Part shown: positions 17,015 to 24,534 of the stretch, piece after piece
How the letters are laid out: each line of letters opens with the position of its first letter
Position numbering within the stretch: the stretch's first letter is position 1
DNA from: Oscillospiraceae bacterium
GTDB taxonomy: Bacteria; Bacillota; Clostridia; Oscillospirales; Oscillospiraceae
Length of the DNA: 64,000 nt
Assembly (NCBI GenBank): GCA_017624715.1
Contig: JAGAMN010000064.1
Coordinates: forward strand, 1 to 64,000
Direction: 5' to 3'
Notes under the pieces: model-generated
Database searches by the model: none
What the model was told of the DNA's origin: nothing
The model's input: only the letters and a program-made list of their open reading frames with translations
Position numbers and translations under genes: made by a program

Positions 17015-18394
17015 TTAGAACCGGAAATAGAGGAAGGGATTGAAGGACCCATCCACCAGATAGGCGCTGCACACCAGCAGCAGCGCGATCATCGCAATCG
17101 GCTCCAGCACCACCGCAATCTTCTCCGGGATCCGGTTCGACAGATTCCGGACCAGCGGGGCAGCGCCCAGGATGCTCAGTGCCAGAATTACGGCGTAGCT
17201 TCTGAGATAATAGGCCGTCTGCACCGTCATCAGGGGCAGTCCTCCGGCACCGAACATGCCCAGGATATCCTGCCATGCCTGGCCCAGGTTCTCGCCGCCG
17301 AAGATCACAAAGCTGATGACCACCGCCAGAACCACATAGCCATGGCGCACAAGTCCCGGCAGCCGCTCGGGCTTCAGCCATTTTTCCAGCATCAGAAGCA
17401 GACCGAAGAACAGACCCCAAACCACAAAATTCCAGCTGGCGCCGTGCCACAGACCCGTCAGCATCCACACGGTCAGAATGTTGCACACCCACCGGCCCCG
17501 TCTCACCCGGCTGCCGCCCATGGGAATATAGACATAGTCCCGGAACCAGGTGCCCAGGCTCATATGCCAGCGCCTCCAGAATTCCGTCACGCTTTTGGAC
17601 AGATACGGATAATTGAAATTCTCATTGAAGTGGAAGCCCAGGATCCGTCCCAGGCCGATGGCCATATCGGAATAGCCGGAGAAATCGAAGTAGATCTGCA
17701 GCGAGAAGGCGATGGCGTACATCCAGCAGAAGACTAGAGACTTTTCTCCGGAAGCACGGTAAATACCCGCCAGCTCGCCCAGCTGATTGGCAAGAAGGAT
17801 TTTCTTACCTAGGCCTACCAGAAAGCGCCGCAGGCCAATCTGCAGATCCTCCCAACCGGCATGCCGGTTTTCCAATTCCCGGGCGATGTCCGCGTAACGG
17901 ACGATGGGGCCCGCGATCAGCTGGGGAAACAGCGCCACATAGGCGCCGAAGGCAATGGGGCTTCTCTGCGCCGGTACCGTTCCCCGGTACACATCCACAA
18001 CATAGCTGACACACTGGAAGGTGTAAAAGCTGATGCCGATGGGCAGCGCCAGCTTCAGCAGGGGCAGATTCAGTCCCGTCATGGCTGCAAAGTTCTCCAC
18101 AAAGAAATCCGCATACTTGAACACCGCCAGCAGGCCTAATCCGATGACCAGCGACAGAATCAGGAGGACTTTACGCTGCCCGGCGCCTTTTACCCTGCCG
18201 ACGCCAAGACCGCAGACATAGAAAACCAGAATGGTTCCCACCATCAGCAACAGATACCTGGGCTCACCCCAGTCATAGAACACCAGGCTGGCCATCAGCA
18301 GCACCGCGTTGCGCCAGCTGCGGGGCACCAGGAAGTACACCGCCAGCACCACCGGCAGGAAATAGTATAGAAATGGAATACTTGAAAAGAGCAT
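17015..18394 (-). CDS. MBOAT family O-acyltransferase (AlgI-like)
   Basis: A 459-residue polytopic membrane protein of the AlgI/DltB type. The segment WRRWHMSLGTWFRDYVYIP near residues 265-283 and the catalytic His in LWHGASWNFVVWG near 315 are the family signatures. It moves acyl groups across the membrane to an extracellular acceptor such as an exopolysaccharide or cell-wall polymer. The neighbouring DHHW protein is the probable extracellular partner. A terminator hairpin separates it from the upstream lipoprotein gene, so it probably has its own promoter or depends on read-through. Confidence 0.93.
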   Translation of the reverse strand: MLFSSIPFLYYFLPVVLAVYFLVPRSWRNAVLLMASLVFYDWGEPRYLLLMVGTILVFYVCGLGVGRVKGAGQRKVLLILSLVIGLGLLAVFKYADFFVENFAAMTGLNLPLLKLALPIGISFYTFQCVSYVVDVYRGTVPAQRSPIAFGAYVALFPQLIAGPIVRYADIARELENRHAGWEDLQIGLRRFLVGLGKKILLANQLGELAGIYRASGEKSLVFCWMYAIAFSLQIYFDFSGYSDMAIGLGRILGFHFNENFNYPYLSKSVTEFWRRWHMSLGTWFRDYVYIPMGGSRVRRGRWVCNILTVWMLTGLWHGASWNFVVWGLFFGLLLMLEKWLKPERLPGLVRHGYVVLAVVISFVIFGGENLGQAWQDILGMFGAGGLPLMTVQTAYYLRSYAVILALSILGAAPLVRNLSNRIPEKIAVVLEPIAMIALLLVCSAYLVDGSFNPFLYFRF

Positions 18395-18410
18395 AACATG
18401 TTCCTCGTCG

Positions 18411-18442
18411 AAAAATGGCAGCGATCACTCGCTGCCATTTTT
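18411..18442. terminator. Terminator after the lipoprotein gene
   Basis: A perfect inverted repeat AAAAATGGCAGCGA / TCGCTGCCATTTTT with a 4-base loop lies between the lipoprotein gene and the MBOAT gene. Confidence 0.88.
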
Positions 18443-18448
18443 GTTTGA

Positions 18449-19027
18449 TTAGCCTGTAATTGCCTCGCTGTACAGAACGTTAACGCCGGGGTAAGCCTCA
18501 GCCAGCTTCGCCTCGAAGGTGCCCATGGCATCGTTGACGCCCAGAGCGATCAACAGATAATTGCCGCCCAGATCCGCAGCGATCATCTTCTCAGGAGAGC
18601 CGCACAGCCACTGGCCATTCACAATGGCGTCCCTGGCGGTGGCAGCAAAGTCAGCAGCGCTGACGCCTTCCTTCAGATGGACCACAGCACCGGTGAAGGT
18701 GTTGGAGTTCATCATGTGGATCATGGTGGCAGCTTCATCGATGTTTGCGATGTCATCAGCAGTCAGCTGCAGGAAGGAAGTCAGGCCCTCCGCATAGGTC
18801 AGGTCCCAGTTTGCGGGAGCGTCCATGACGCCGCCCTCGGGATTGCCGCCCATGACGGGGAACTTCTCGCTGTCAGCGTACAGTGCCCAGATATTCTCCA
18901 GCACTTCCAGCGCGGAAGCGGGTGCATCCGCAGTGGGTGCGACGGTTTCATCGGTTCCGGCGCCGGTGCAGGCAGTCAGGCCAAAGACCATGACCAGAGC
19001 CAGCGCCATGGAAATAAACTTCTTCAT
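18449..19027 (-). CDS. Lipoprotein of unknown family
   Basis: A 192-residue protein with a clear lipoprotein signal peptide: basic MKK, a hydrophobic core, then the lipobox GLTAC (Cys20). A Thr/Ala/Pro-rich linker follows. The mature domain is acidic and contains NIWALYADSEKFPVMGG, HMMNSNTFTGAVVHL and GQWLCGSPEKM. I do not recognise a named family. It starts 18 bases after the VanZ-like gene and is the last gene of the mntP-led operon, so manganese-linked expression is possible (inference). Confidence 0.75.
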   Translation of the reverse strand: MKKFISMALALVMVFGLTACTGAGTDETVAPTADAPASALEVLENIWALYADSEKFPVMGGNPEGGVMDAPANWDLTYAEGLTSFLQLTADDIANIDEAATMIHMMNSNTFTGAVVHLKEGVSAADFAATARDAIVNGQWLCGSPEKMIAADLGGNYLLIALGVNDAMGTFEAKLAEAYPGVNVLYSEAITG

Positions 19028-19045
19028 ATTGTATCCTCCAAAAAG

Positions 19046-19501
19046 TTACTTGCCGTGTAAGTTTCTGATGAGAGCATGTCCGATTATCAGGAAAATCATA
19101 CCTGCGGCTGTGCCGCCGGTATCGATCAATACATCCAGGATTCCCGGACCCCGATCCACAGCAAAGATTTGGATCGTCTCATCAATGCATGCCGCAGCGA
19201 AGCCACCCAGCAGCGTCAGCGCCGCCAAAGGCCTGCCCCGCTTTCCGGCGATGGTCAGATGCCAGTACAGCAGCATACCCAGGCATGCAAATTCCGTAAA
19301 ATGAGCCAGCTTTCTCAACAGGCCGTGGCCGCCCTCTGTTTGTATTTCCGGCTGGTTCAGGACCCCCTCCAGCAGGCTGCTCACCCACTGGCTGATCTGC
19401 CGCGACACATCCCCGGGCATCAGGGAATTGCCCCAGATGAAGGCCAGATTCAGGCACAAAAGCGCCGTGCACAGCCTGCTCCATCTTCCGGTGCGGTCCA
19501 T
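19046..19501 (-). CDS. VanZ-like membrane protein
   Basis: A 151-residue protein with four hydrophobic helices. The RKLAHFTEFACLGMLLYW stretch near residue 65 and DETIQIFAVDRGPGILDVLIDTGG near residue 110 are signatures of the VanZ family. VanZ-like proteins confer low-level teicoplanin resistance in enterococci, but in most bacteria their role is unknown. The ATG overlaps the mntP stop by one base (TAATG), so it is translationally coupled to mntP and lies under the same riboswitch. Confidence 0.88.
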   Translation of the reverse strand: MDRTGRWSRLCTALLCLNLAFIWGNSLMPGDVSRQISQWVSSLLEGVLNQPEIQTEGGHGLLRKLAHFTEFACLGMLLYWHLTIAGKRGRPLAALTLLGGFAAACIDETIQIFAVDRGPGILDVLIDTGGTAAGMIFLIIGHALIRNLHGK

Positions 19502-20070
19502 TACAGCACTCCCAGATGCTCCAGCAGGATCTTCGTGCCCAACAGGATCAGGATGATGCCGCCCACAGCCTCTGCCTTGTGCTCATACCGGCTGCCAAAG
19601 ACGTTGCCGATCTTCACGCCGATGGAAGAAAGCACACAGGTGGTCAGGCCGATGAAGATCACGGCAGCGAAGATGTTGACATTGCCGGCCATGGCCAGGG
19701 AAATGCCCACCGCCAGAGCGTCAATGGACGTTGCCACCGCCATGATGAACATGGTCTTCACGGAAAGATCCGCGTCGTGGCATTCTTCGCACTCGTCGCT
19801 GCCGAAGGCCTCCCGCAGCATGTTCACGCCGATCAGGGCCAGCAGGCCGAAGGCCACCCAGTGGTCGAAGGCCTCAATGGCCTCGGCAAACATGGCGCCC
19901 AGGAAAAAGCCGATCAGAGGCATCAGCGCCTGAAATCCGCCGAACCAAACACCGCAGGTCAGCGCGCCCTTCAGCGTCGCCCGCTTCATGGCCAGGCCCT
20001 TGCACACGGACACCGCGAAGGCGTCCATACTAAGGCCCACCGCCAGCAGGAATAATTCCAAAAATCCCAT
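19501..20070 (-). CDS. mntP: Manganese efflux pump MntP
   Basis: A 189-residue membrane protein with six helices in two inverted halves. The paired acidic motifs GLSMDAFAVSVCKG (residues 13-26) and ATSIDALAVGISLA (near 114) are the Mn-binding signatures of MntP. It exports excess Mn2+ from the cytoplasm. The central cytoplasmic loop carries DECEECHDAD, a potential metal-binding patch. A GGAGG site precedes the ATG. A long leader contains a yybP-ykoY-type riboswitch, the known manganese sensor for this gene family. Confidence 0.95.
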   Translation of the reverse strand: MGFLELFLLAVGLSMDAFAVSVCKGLAMKRATLKGALTCGVWFGGFQALMPLIGFFLGAMFAEAIEAFDHWVAFGLLALIGVNMLREAFGSDECEECHDADLSVKTMFIMAVATSIDALAVGISLAMAGNVNIFAAVIFIGLTTCVLSSIGVKIGNVFGSRYEHKAEAVGGIILILLGTKILLEHLGVL

Positions 20071-20084
20071 AAAAAAGAACCTCC

Positions 20085-20228
20085 GTACTGATTCTCAATC
20101 GGTCAGCACAGAAGTCTGTAAAGAGACTGAGAGCCGGCCGCAAAGTCTCGTCATTTCAGTCCGGACCAGAGATTGCTCTCAGTATGTTGACCCGGACCCG
20201 CATATCGCGCCGACTACTCCCTCTTCGG
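20085..20228 (-). promoter_or_regulatory. yybP-ykoY manganese riboswitch upstream of mntP
   Basis: Read on the minus strand, the leader begins with GGGAGTAG, passes through paired regions, and carries GAGACTTTGC in the conserved 3' position, as in the yybP-ykoY aptamer. The following CTCAGTCTCTTTACAGAC region and a CTGA...TCAG hairpin before the GGAGG site could form the expression platform. Family knowledge: this aptamer binds Mn2+ and turns on Mn exporters. The base pairing was judged by eye. Confidence 0.82.
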
Positions 20229-20233
20229 CGAGT

Positions 20234-20262
20234 ATTATAGCAAAAGCCCCCCATTCTGTCAA
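20234..20262 (-). promoter_or_regulatory. Consensus promoter of the mntP operon
   Basis: On the minus strand a perfect TTGACA and a perfect TATAAT are separated by 17 bases, immediately before the riboswitch. Confidence 0.9.
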
Positions 20263-20300
20263 GCAAAACGGAAAAAATGACACATAAACTTAACAAACGG

Positions 20301-20330
20301 AACCGGGGCGCCCCAAGGGACGCCCCGGTT
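20301..20330 (-). terminator. Terminator of malQ
   Basis: The stem AACCGGGGCG / CGCCCCGGTT lies just after the malQ stop; the minus-strand tail is T-rich. Confidence 0.85.
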
Positions 20331-20333
20331 GTG

Positions 20334-21902
20334 TTATGCTTCTTCCGCTGCGGTTTCTGCTTCATCAGCCTTTTTCTCGGGCTCTTTCTTCTCGATGGTC
20401 GCCCAGTTGAAGCGGTTATAACGCTTGCTGAGCATGATGATCTCGTCGCGGACCTCGTCGGTCAGGGAGCCGGCGGCCATTCTCCAGCGCCAGTTCTTCT
20501 TGACGGTGCCGGGCTGGTTCATCCGGGCGGTGTTGTCAAGCCCCAGATAGTCCTGGATGGGAATGATGCAGATTCTGGCGCAGGTAGCCATGGTTTCTGC
20601 CAGGACGGTGTGATAGAGCTCCTTCACGGGAGTATGCTCGTCCCGCAGATAAGTACGGACGGTCTTCAGAAGCTCAGGGGACATATCCTCCAGCCAGCCG
20701 GAGGTGGTTTCATTATCGTGGGTGCCGGTGTAGACCACGCAGTTGGTGCCGTAATTGTGGGGCAGGTAGTCATTGGCGCCGCCGATGTCATTTACATCAA
20801 AGGCGAACTGGATCACCTTCATGTTGGGGAAGCCGCTGTCCCTGACCAGCTTGCGGACGGTGTCGGTCATGTGGCCCAGGTCCTCGGCAATAAACTGCTT
20901 GTCACCCAGCTTCCTTACCACAGCATTGAACAGGTCCATACCGGGGCCCTGCTCCCAATGGCCGTTCAGCGCAGTCTTGCTGCCATGGGGAATGGAGAAA
21001 TACTCGTCAAAGCCGCGGAAATGGTCGATTCTCACCGCGTCATAGAGCCGGAAGCTCTGATACAGCCGGGAGATCCACCATTCATAGCCCGTTGCCTTGT
21101 GATAATCCCAGCGGTAGAGGGGGTTGCCCCACATCTGGCCGTCGGCGGAGAAGGCATCGGGAGGACAGCCCGCCACGGCGGTGGGGGTGTTGTTTTCGTC
21201 CAGCTGGAACAGCTCGGGGTGTGCCCAGACATCGGAGCTGTCGGGAGAAACGTAAATGGGAATGTCGCCCACGATCTGAATGTGCTTGCCGTTGGCATAT
21301 TCCTTCAGCTTCAGCCACTGCTGGAAGAACTTGAACTGCATGTACTGCTGGTATTCGATGTCGAAATACAACTCCCGGCGGTAGTAATCCAGGGCGTACC
21401 AATAGCGCAGGCGAATATCCTCAGGCCAGGTGGTCCAGCCGGCATCCTTGAAGCGGCCCTTCAGCGCCATGTACAGAGCGTAGTCGCTGAGCCACCAGTT
21501 GTTTTCCTCCAAAAACTTCTGATACTCGGGGTCCTGGCTGATGTTGCTGCGCTCATAGGCCTTGCGCAGCAGGGCCCAGCGGTGCTCATGGAGCTTGTCA
21601 AAGTCCACATTGCCGGAGCCAAAATCCACGGCGTCACATTCTTCCTTGGTCAGGACACCCTCCTCGATCAGATCCTCCAGGCAGATCATGTAGGGATTGC
21701 CCGCAAATGCGGAGAAGGCCTGATAGGGGGAGTCGTCGGCGCCGCCGTAGCTGGTGGGGCCCAGGGGCAGGATCTGCCAGTAGGTCTGACCGGCAGAGGC
21801 CAGCCAGTCCACGAAATCGTAAGCCTCCTTGGAGAAGCAGCCGATGCCATACTTGGAGGGAAGGCTGGTGACAGACATCAAAATACCTGCACTGCGATTC
21901 AT
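20334..21902 (-). CDS. malQ: 4-alpha-glucanotransferase (amylomaltase)
   Basis: MalQ transfers glucan chains between maltodextrins in glycogen and starch metabolism. The 522-residue protein has the GH77 layout: ILMSVTSLPSKYGIG at the N-terminus, the nucleophile Asp in DAVRIDHFRG near residue 290, the acid Glu in IAEDLG near 340, and GTHDNET near 392. The last 20 residues form an unusual Lys/Glu/Ala-rich tail (EKKADEAETAAEEA). A GGAG site precedes the ATG. It is monocistronic with its own promoter and terminator. Confidence 0.95.
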   Translation of the reverse strand: MNRSAGILMSVTSLPSKYGIGCFSKEAYDFVDWLASAGQTYWQILPLGPTSYGGADDSPYQAFSAFAGNPYMICLEDLIEEGVLTKEECDAVDFGSGNVDFDKLHEHRWALLRKAYERSNISQDPEYQKFLEENNWWLSDYALYMALKGRFKDAGWTTWPEDIRLRYWYALDYYRRELYFDIEYQQYMQFKFFQQWLKLKEYANGKHIQIVGDIPIYVSPDSSDVWAHPELFQLDENNTPTAVAGCPPDAFSADGQMWGNPLYRWDYHKATGYEWWISRLYQSFRLYDAVRIDHFRGFDEYFSIPHGSKTALNGHWEQGPGMDLFNAVVRKLGDKQFIAEDLGHMTDTVRKLVRDSGFPNMKVIQFAFDVNDIGGANDYLPHNYGTNCVVYTGTHDNETTSGWLEDMSPELLKTVRTYLRDEHTPVKELYHTVLAETMATCARICIIPIQDYLGLDNTARMNQPGTVKKNWRWRMAAGSLTDEVRDEIIMLSKRYNRFNWATIEKKEPEKKADEAETAAEEA

Positions 21903-21947
21903 AAGGGAACACTCCTTTTCTCTTGTTGCGTAGTTTGGTCTTCCTTA

Positions 21948-21976
21948 ATAATAAAAGATTTGCCCGCCGCCGTCAA
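21948..21976 (-). promoter_or_regulatory. Promoter of malQ
   Basis: On the minus strand TTGACG and TATTAT are separated by 17 bases. Confidence 0.75.
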
Positions 21977-21981
21977 GGCAT

Positions 21982-22008
21982 AAAAAGAGACACCCGCAGG
22001 TGTCTCTT
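21982..22008. terminator. Terminator of the cyuA-azlCD operon
   Basis: The stem AAGAGACACC / GGTGTCTCTT directly follows azlD; on the minus strand it is followed by TTTT. Confidence 0.87.
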
Positions 22009-22011
22009 GAT

Positions 22012-22320
22012 TTATAGTAGGCTGATGATCCGCTCGATGATATACACCGCCGCACAGCTGGCCAGGGAGACCGTCAGCAGGCTCTTGCCCCGGAAGGCAA
22101 GGATCACCGCGATGATCAGCGCACCCAGACCGCTGAGTATGGACTCTCCCGAATAGAGAATCGCCGGAAAGGTCATGGCCGTCAGACAGGCATAGGGCAC
22201 ATAATGCAGGAAGGACCGGATAAAACGGCTCTTGATAGGCTTTCGGAACACCGTCAGGGGCAGCACCCGGATCAGATAGGTAGTCGCCGCCATGGCGATG
22301 ATGTAGGTATAGATGCTCAC
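22012..22320 (-). CDS. azlD: AzlD family branched-chain amino acid export subunit
   Basis: A 102-residue protein with three to four hydrophobic helices, the size of AzlD. The segment TTYLIRVLPLTVFRKPIKS at residues 13-31 and the YVPYACLTAMTFPAIL helix are characteristic. AzlCD is a two-subunit exporter of branched-chain amino acids and analogues (azaleucine resistance in Bacillus). The start codon overlaps the azlC stop by four bases. Confidence 0.9.
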   Translation of the reverse strand: MSIYTYIIAMAATTYLIRVLPLTVFRKPIKSRFIRSFLHYVPYACLTAMTFPAILYSGESILSGLGALIIAVILAFRGKSLLTVSLASCAAVYIIERIISLL

Positions 22321-23027
22321 TGCGCCACCTCCTCATCGGGAATCGGGAACAGCCAGGCGCAGACTGCCGCAGCCGCCACCGTGCAGATAACGATGGAAAT
22401 ACCCGCAGACACCGTGTTCAGCACCGGCACCCAGGTAAACAGGCAGCTGAGCACCAGCGCCAATGCAGCTGTGACCAGAACAGGCTTTTCCTGCCGGGCG
22501 GGAGGCACCACGATGGCGATGAACATGCCGTAGAGCATGACGCCCAGTGCAAGCCGGATGGATTCCGGCAGCACGGAGCCCGCCAGGGCGCCGCAGAGGG
22601 TGCCGCTGGTCCAGCCCAAAAACGGTGTCAGCCCCAGTCCCAGCAGGAACGGCACCGTCAGCGGCTGTTTTTCCGCCATGGCAAGAGCGAAAATCTCATC
22701 GGTATTCATAAATGCAATGGGCAGCCGTGGCAAAACGCCGATGCGGGTACCCATTTTCTGGCTCAGGGCCAGGCTCATCAGGGCATAGCGGCTGTTGATC
22801 ACCAGCTGGGTCAGAATGATCTCCCACAACCCCGCCGATGCCAGAATCAGCGTCAGACCCGCAAACTGACCGGCGCTGGTGACATTGCTGGCGGAAATCA
22901 GGGTCGCATCCAGCCACTTGATGCCGTTGGCCACCGCCATGGCGCCGAAGCCGAAGCTGACAGAGAAATATCCCACGCCCACGGGCACGCCCCGCCGGAC
23001 GCCCCGGCAGTAATCTTTCCATTTCAT
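22317..23027 (-). CDS. azlC: AzlC family branched-chain amino acid export permease
   Basis: A 236-residue membrane protein. The family segments GVPVGVGYFSVSFGFGAMA (near residue 15), SASNVTSAGQFAG and LVINSRYALMSLALS are all present. AzlC pairs with AzlD to export branched-chain amino acids. It starts 18 bases after the cysteine desulfidase gene, so the three genes form one operon. Its substrate here may be different, given that neighbour (inference). Confidence 0.93.
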   Translation of the reverse strand: MKWKDYCRGVRRGVPVGVGYFSVSFGFGAMAVANGIKWLDATLISASNVTSAGQFAGLTLILASAGLWEIILTQLVINSRYALMSLALSQKMGTRIGVLPRLPIAFMNTDEIFALAMAEKQPLTVPFLLGLGLTPFLGWTSGTLCGALAGSVLPESIRLALGVMLYGMFIAIVVPPARQEKPVLVTAALALVLSCLFTWVPVLNTVSAGISIVICTVAAAAVCAWLFPIPDEEVAQ

Positions 23028-23045
23028 AATCTCATCATCTCGATC

Positions 23046-24326
23046 TTAATCATTATTCAGCATAATTTCCAGAATGGTACGGTCCGTCTCCCGCATGCCC
23101 TCCCGGGCCAGGATGCCCACATTTCGAACAGTCTTGTCCACGCCCTTGGTGACGATGCCATCGCCGCCGTAGAACTGCTGGCCGTCCAGATACATGTGGT
23201 AGCCCAGAATGCCCGCGTCCACCGCCGCGGCTATTTTTGCAGCGCAGGAGGGCTTGGCGCCGTCGCAGATGGTGCCGGAGAGGATGGCGATGGCATTGAC
23301 CAGAATATGGGCCACAGCCTCCTCACCGCCGCCCTGGAGGTAAGCGATGCCCGCCGCCGCACCGCAGCCGGCGCTGATGGCGCCGCAGTAGGCGGACAGG
23401 CGGCCAATGCCGGCCTTCTGATGCAGCGTCACCAGATCCGACAGCGCCACCGCTCTAAGGAGCTTGTCCTCGGAAACCTCCAGACCTCTTGCAAAGACCA
23501 CCACCGGCACGCTGGCGGTGATGCCCTGATTGCCGGAGCCGGAGCAAATGATGACGGGCATTTCGCAGCCGCTCATCCGGGCGTCGGAGCCCGCCGCCGC
23601 ATAGGCGCTGGCCTTCTTCTCAAGGTTCCCGCCCTGATGGTGCAGCATGACGGTGCCGATGTTGGCGCCCCAGTGGCCGGACAGGCCCTCTTCGGCGATG
23701 GCCATGTTGTACTCGATCTGGCGGCCCACCAGCGGGCGGATATCTTCCACATCCACGCAGTCGGCAAACTCCACGATCCCCGCCACACTGAGGCAGGACT
23801 TGTCTGTCAAACCCTCTTCAGAGGAATCGCTGATGGGCTGCTGCAGGAGGACTTCACCATTCTTTTCCAGCAGAACGATGTTGGTATGGTTGTTGACAAT
23901 CCGGATGCGCGCCTTCTGCCCCTGGGCTTCCAGGGTCAGATCAATGTCGAAAACCAGGTCAGAGGAGGCAGGCTGGATGTTCAGCTCTACCCGATTCATG
24001 TAGTCCCGGATAGCGGCGTGGGCCTGCTGGGGCACCTGGCTGATAACCTCCAGCTCCCGGTCCGCGTCACCGGCCACGATGCCGGCACAGACCGCCGCGG
24101 CCATGCCGTGAAGGCCCCCCGTGTTGGGCACGATGACACTCTTGACATTTTTGATGATGTTGCCGCTGACCAGCAGATCGATCTTCTCCGGCAGGCAGCC
24201 GAGGATCTGTCTTCCCTTGGCAGCGGCATAGGCCAGGGCGATGGGCTCGGTGCAGCCCATGGCGGGCTTCAGCTCCTCTGCCAGGATGTTCAGATACTGC
24301 TGATACAGGATATCTCCTTTTTTCAT
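23046..24326 (-). CDS. L-cysteine desulfidase family protein (CyuA/UPF0597)
   Basis: The 426-residue protein belongs to the serine dehydratase alpha-like UPF0597 family, which includes CyuA. CyuA cleaves L-cysteine to pyruvate, ammonia and sulfide using a [4Fe-4S] cluster. Candidate cluster Cys residues are seen in AMGCTEP (residue 24), IICSGSGNQG near 268 and CDGAKPSCAAKI near 345. The SGNIIKNVKSV segment near 55 is typical. It heads an operon with azlCD, which suggests coupling of amino-acid breakdown with export. Confidence 0.88.
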   Translation of the reverse strand: MKKGDILYQQYLNILAEELKPAMGCTEPIALAYAAAKGRQILGCLPEKIDLLVSGNIIKNVKSVIVPNTGGLHGMAAAVCAGIVAGDADRELEVISQVPQQAHAAIRDYMNRVELNIQPASSDLVFDIDLTLEAQGQKARIRIVNNHTNIVLLEKNGEVLLQQPISDSSEEGLTDKSCLSVAGIVEFADCVDVEDIRPLVGRQIEYNMAIAEEGLSGHWGANIGTVMLHHQGGNLEKKASAYAAAGSDARMSGCEMPVIICSGSGNQGITASVPVVVFARGLEVSEDKLLRAVALSDLVTLHQKAGIGRLSAYCGAISAGCGAAAGIAYLQGGGEEAVAHILVNAIAILSGTICDGAKPSCAAKIAAAVDAGILGYHMYLDGQQFYGGDGIVTKGVDKTVRNVGILAREGMRETDRTILEIMLNND

Positions 24327-24362
24327 GGGGCGTTCTCCTTACAGTGACAATTTTTGCTATAT

Positions 24363-24391
24363 ATTATACCAGCCGATCCGGGCGAAATCAA
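24363..24391 (-). promoter_or_regulatory. Promoter of the cysteine desulfidase-azlCD operon
   Basis: On the minus strand TTGATT and TATAAT are separated by 17 bases, 36 bases before the start codon. Confidence 0.78.
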
Positions 24392-24462
24392 TATCGCGCC
24401 CAAAAATCATCTCTTTCAAATCGAAAATCAGAGCCTTGGAGGGAAGAAGATATTACAAATTA

Positions 24463-24491
24463 TTGACTTTTCAGAAGGTTTGTGAAATAAT
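24463..24491 (+). promoter_or_regulatory. Promoter of aspS
   Basis: TTGACT (24463-24468) and AATAAT (24486-24491) have a 17-base spacer. No T-box is seen in the short leader. Confidence 0.65.
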
Positions 24492-24534
24492 AAATGGGTT
24501 AAAATTATAGAAAAATAAGAGAGGGAAATTCATC

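Noticed and set aside
20277-21983. A 568-residue plus-strand frame opposite malQ
   Set aside because: It is the complement of malQ, which has complete GH77 motifs; no ribosome site or family similarity.
24491-24534. T-box leader in front of aspS
   Set aside because: The leader is only about 40 bases and lacks the conserved T-box sequence and terminator hairpin.
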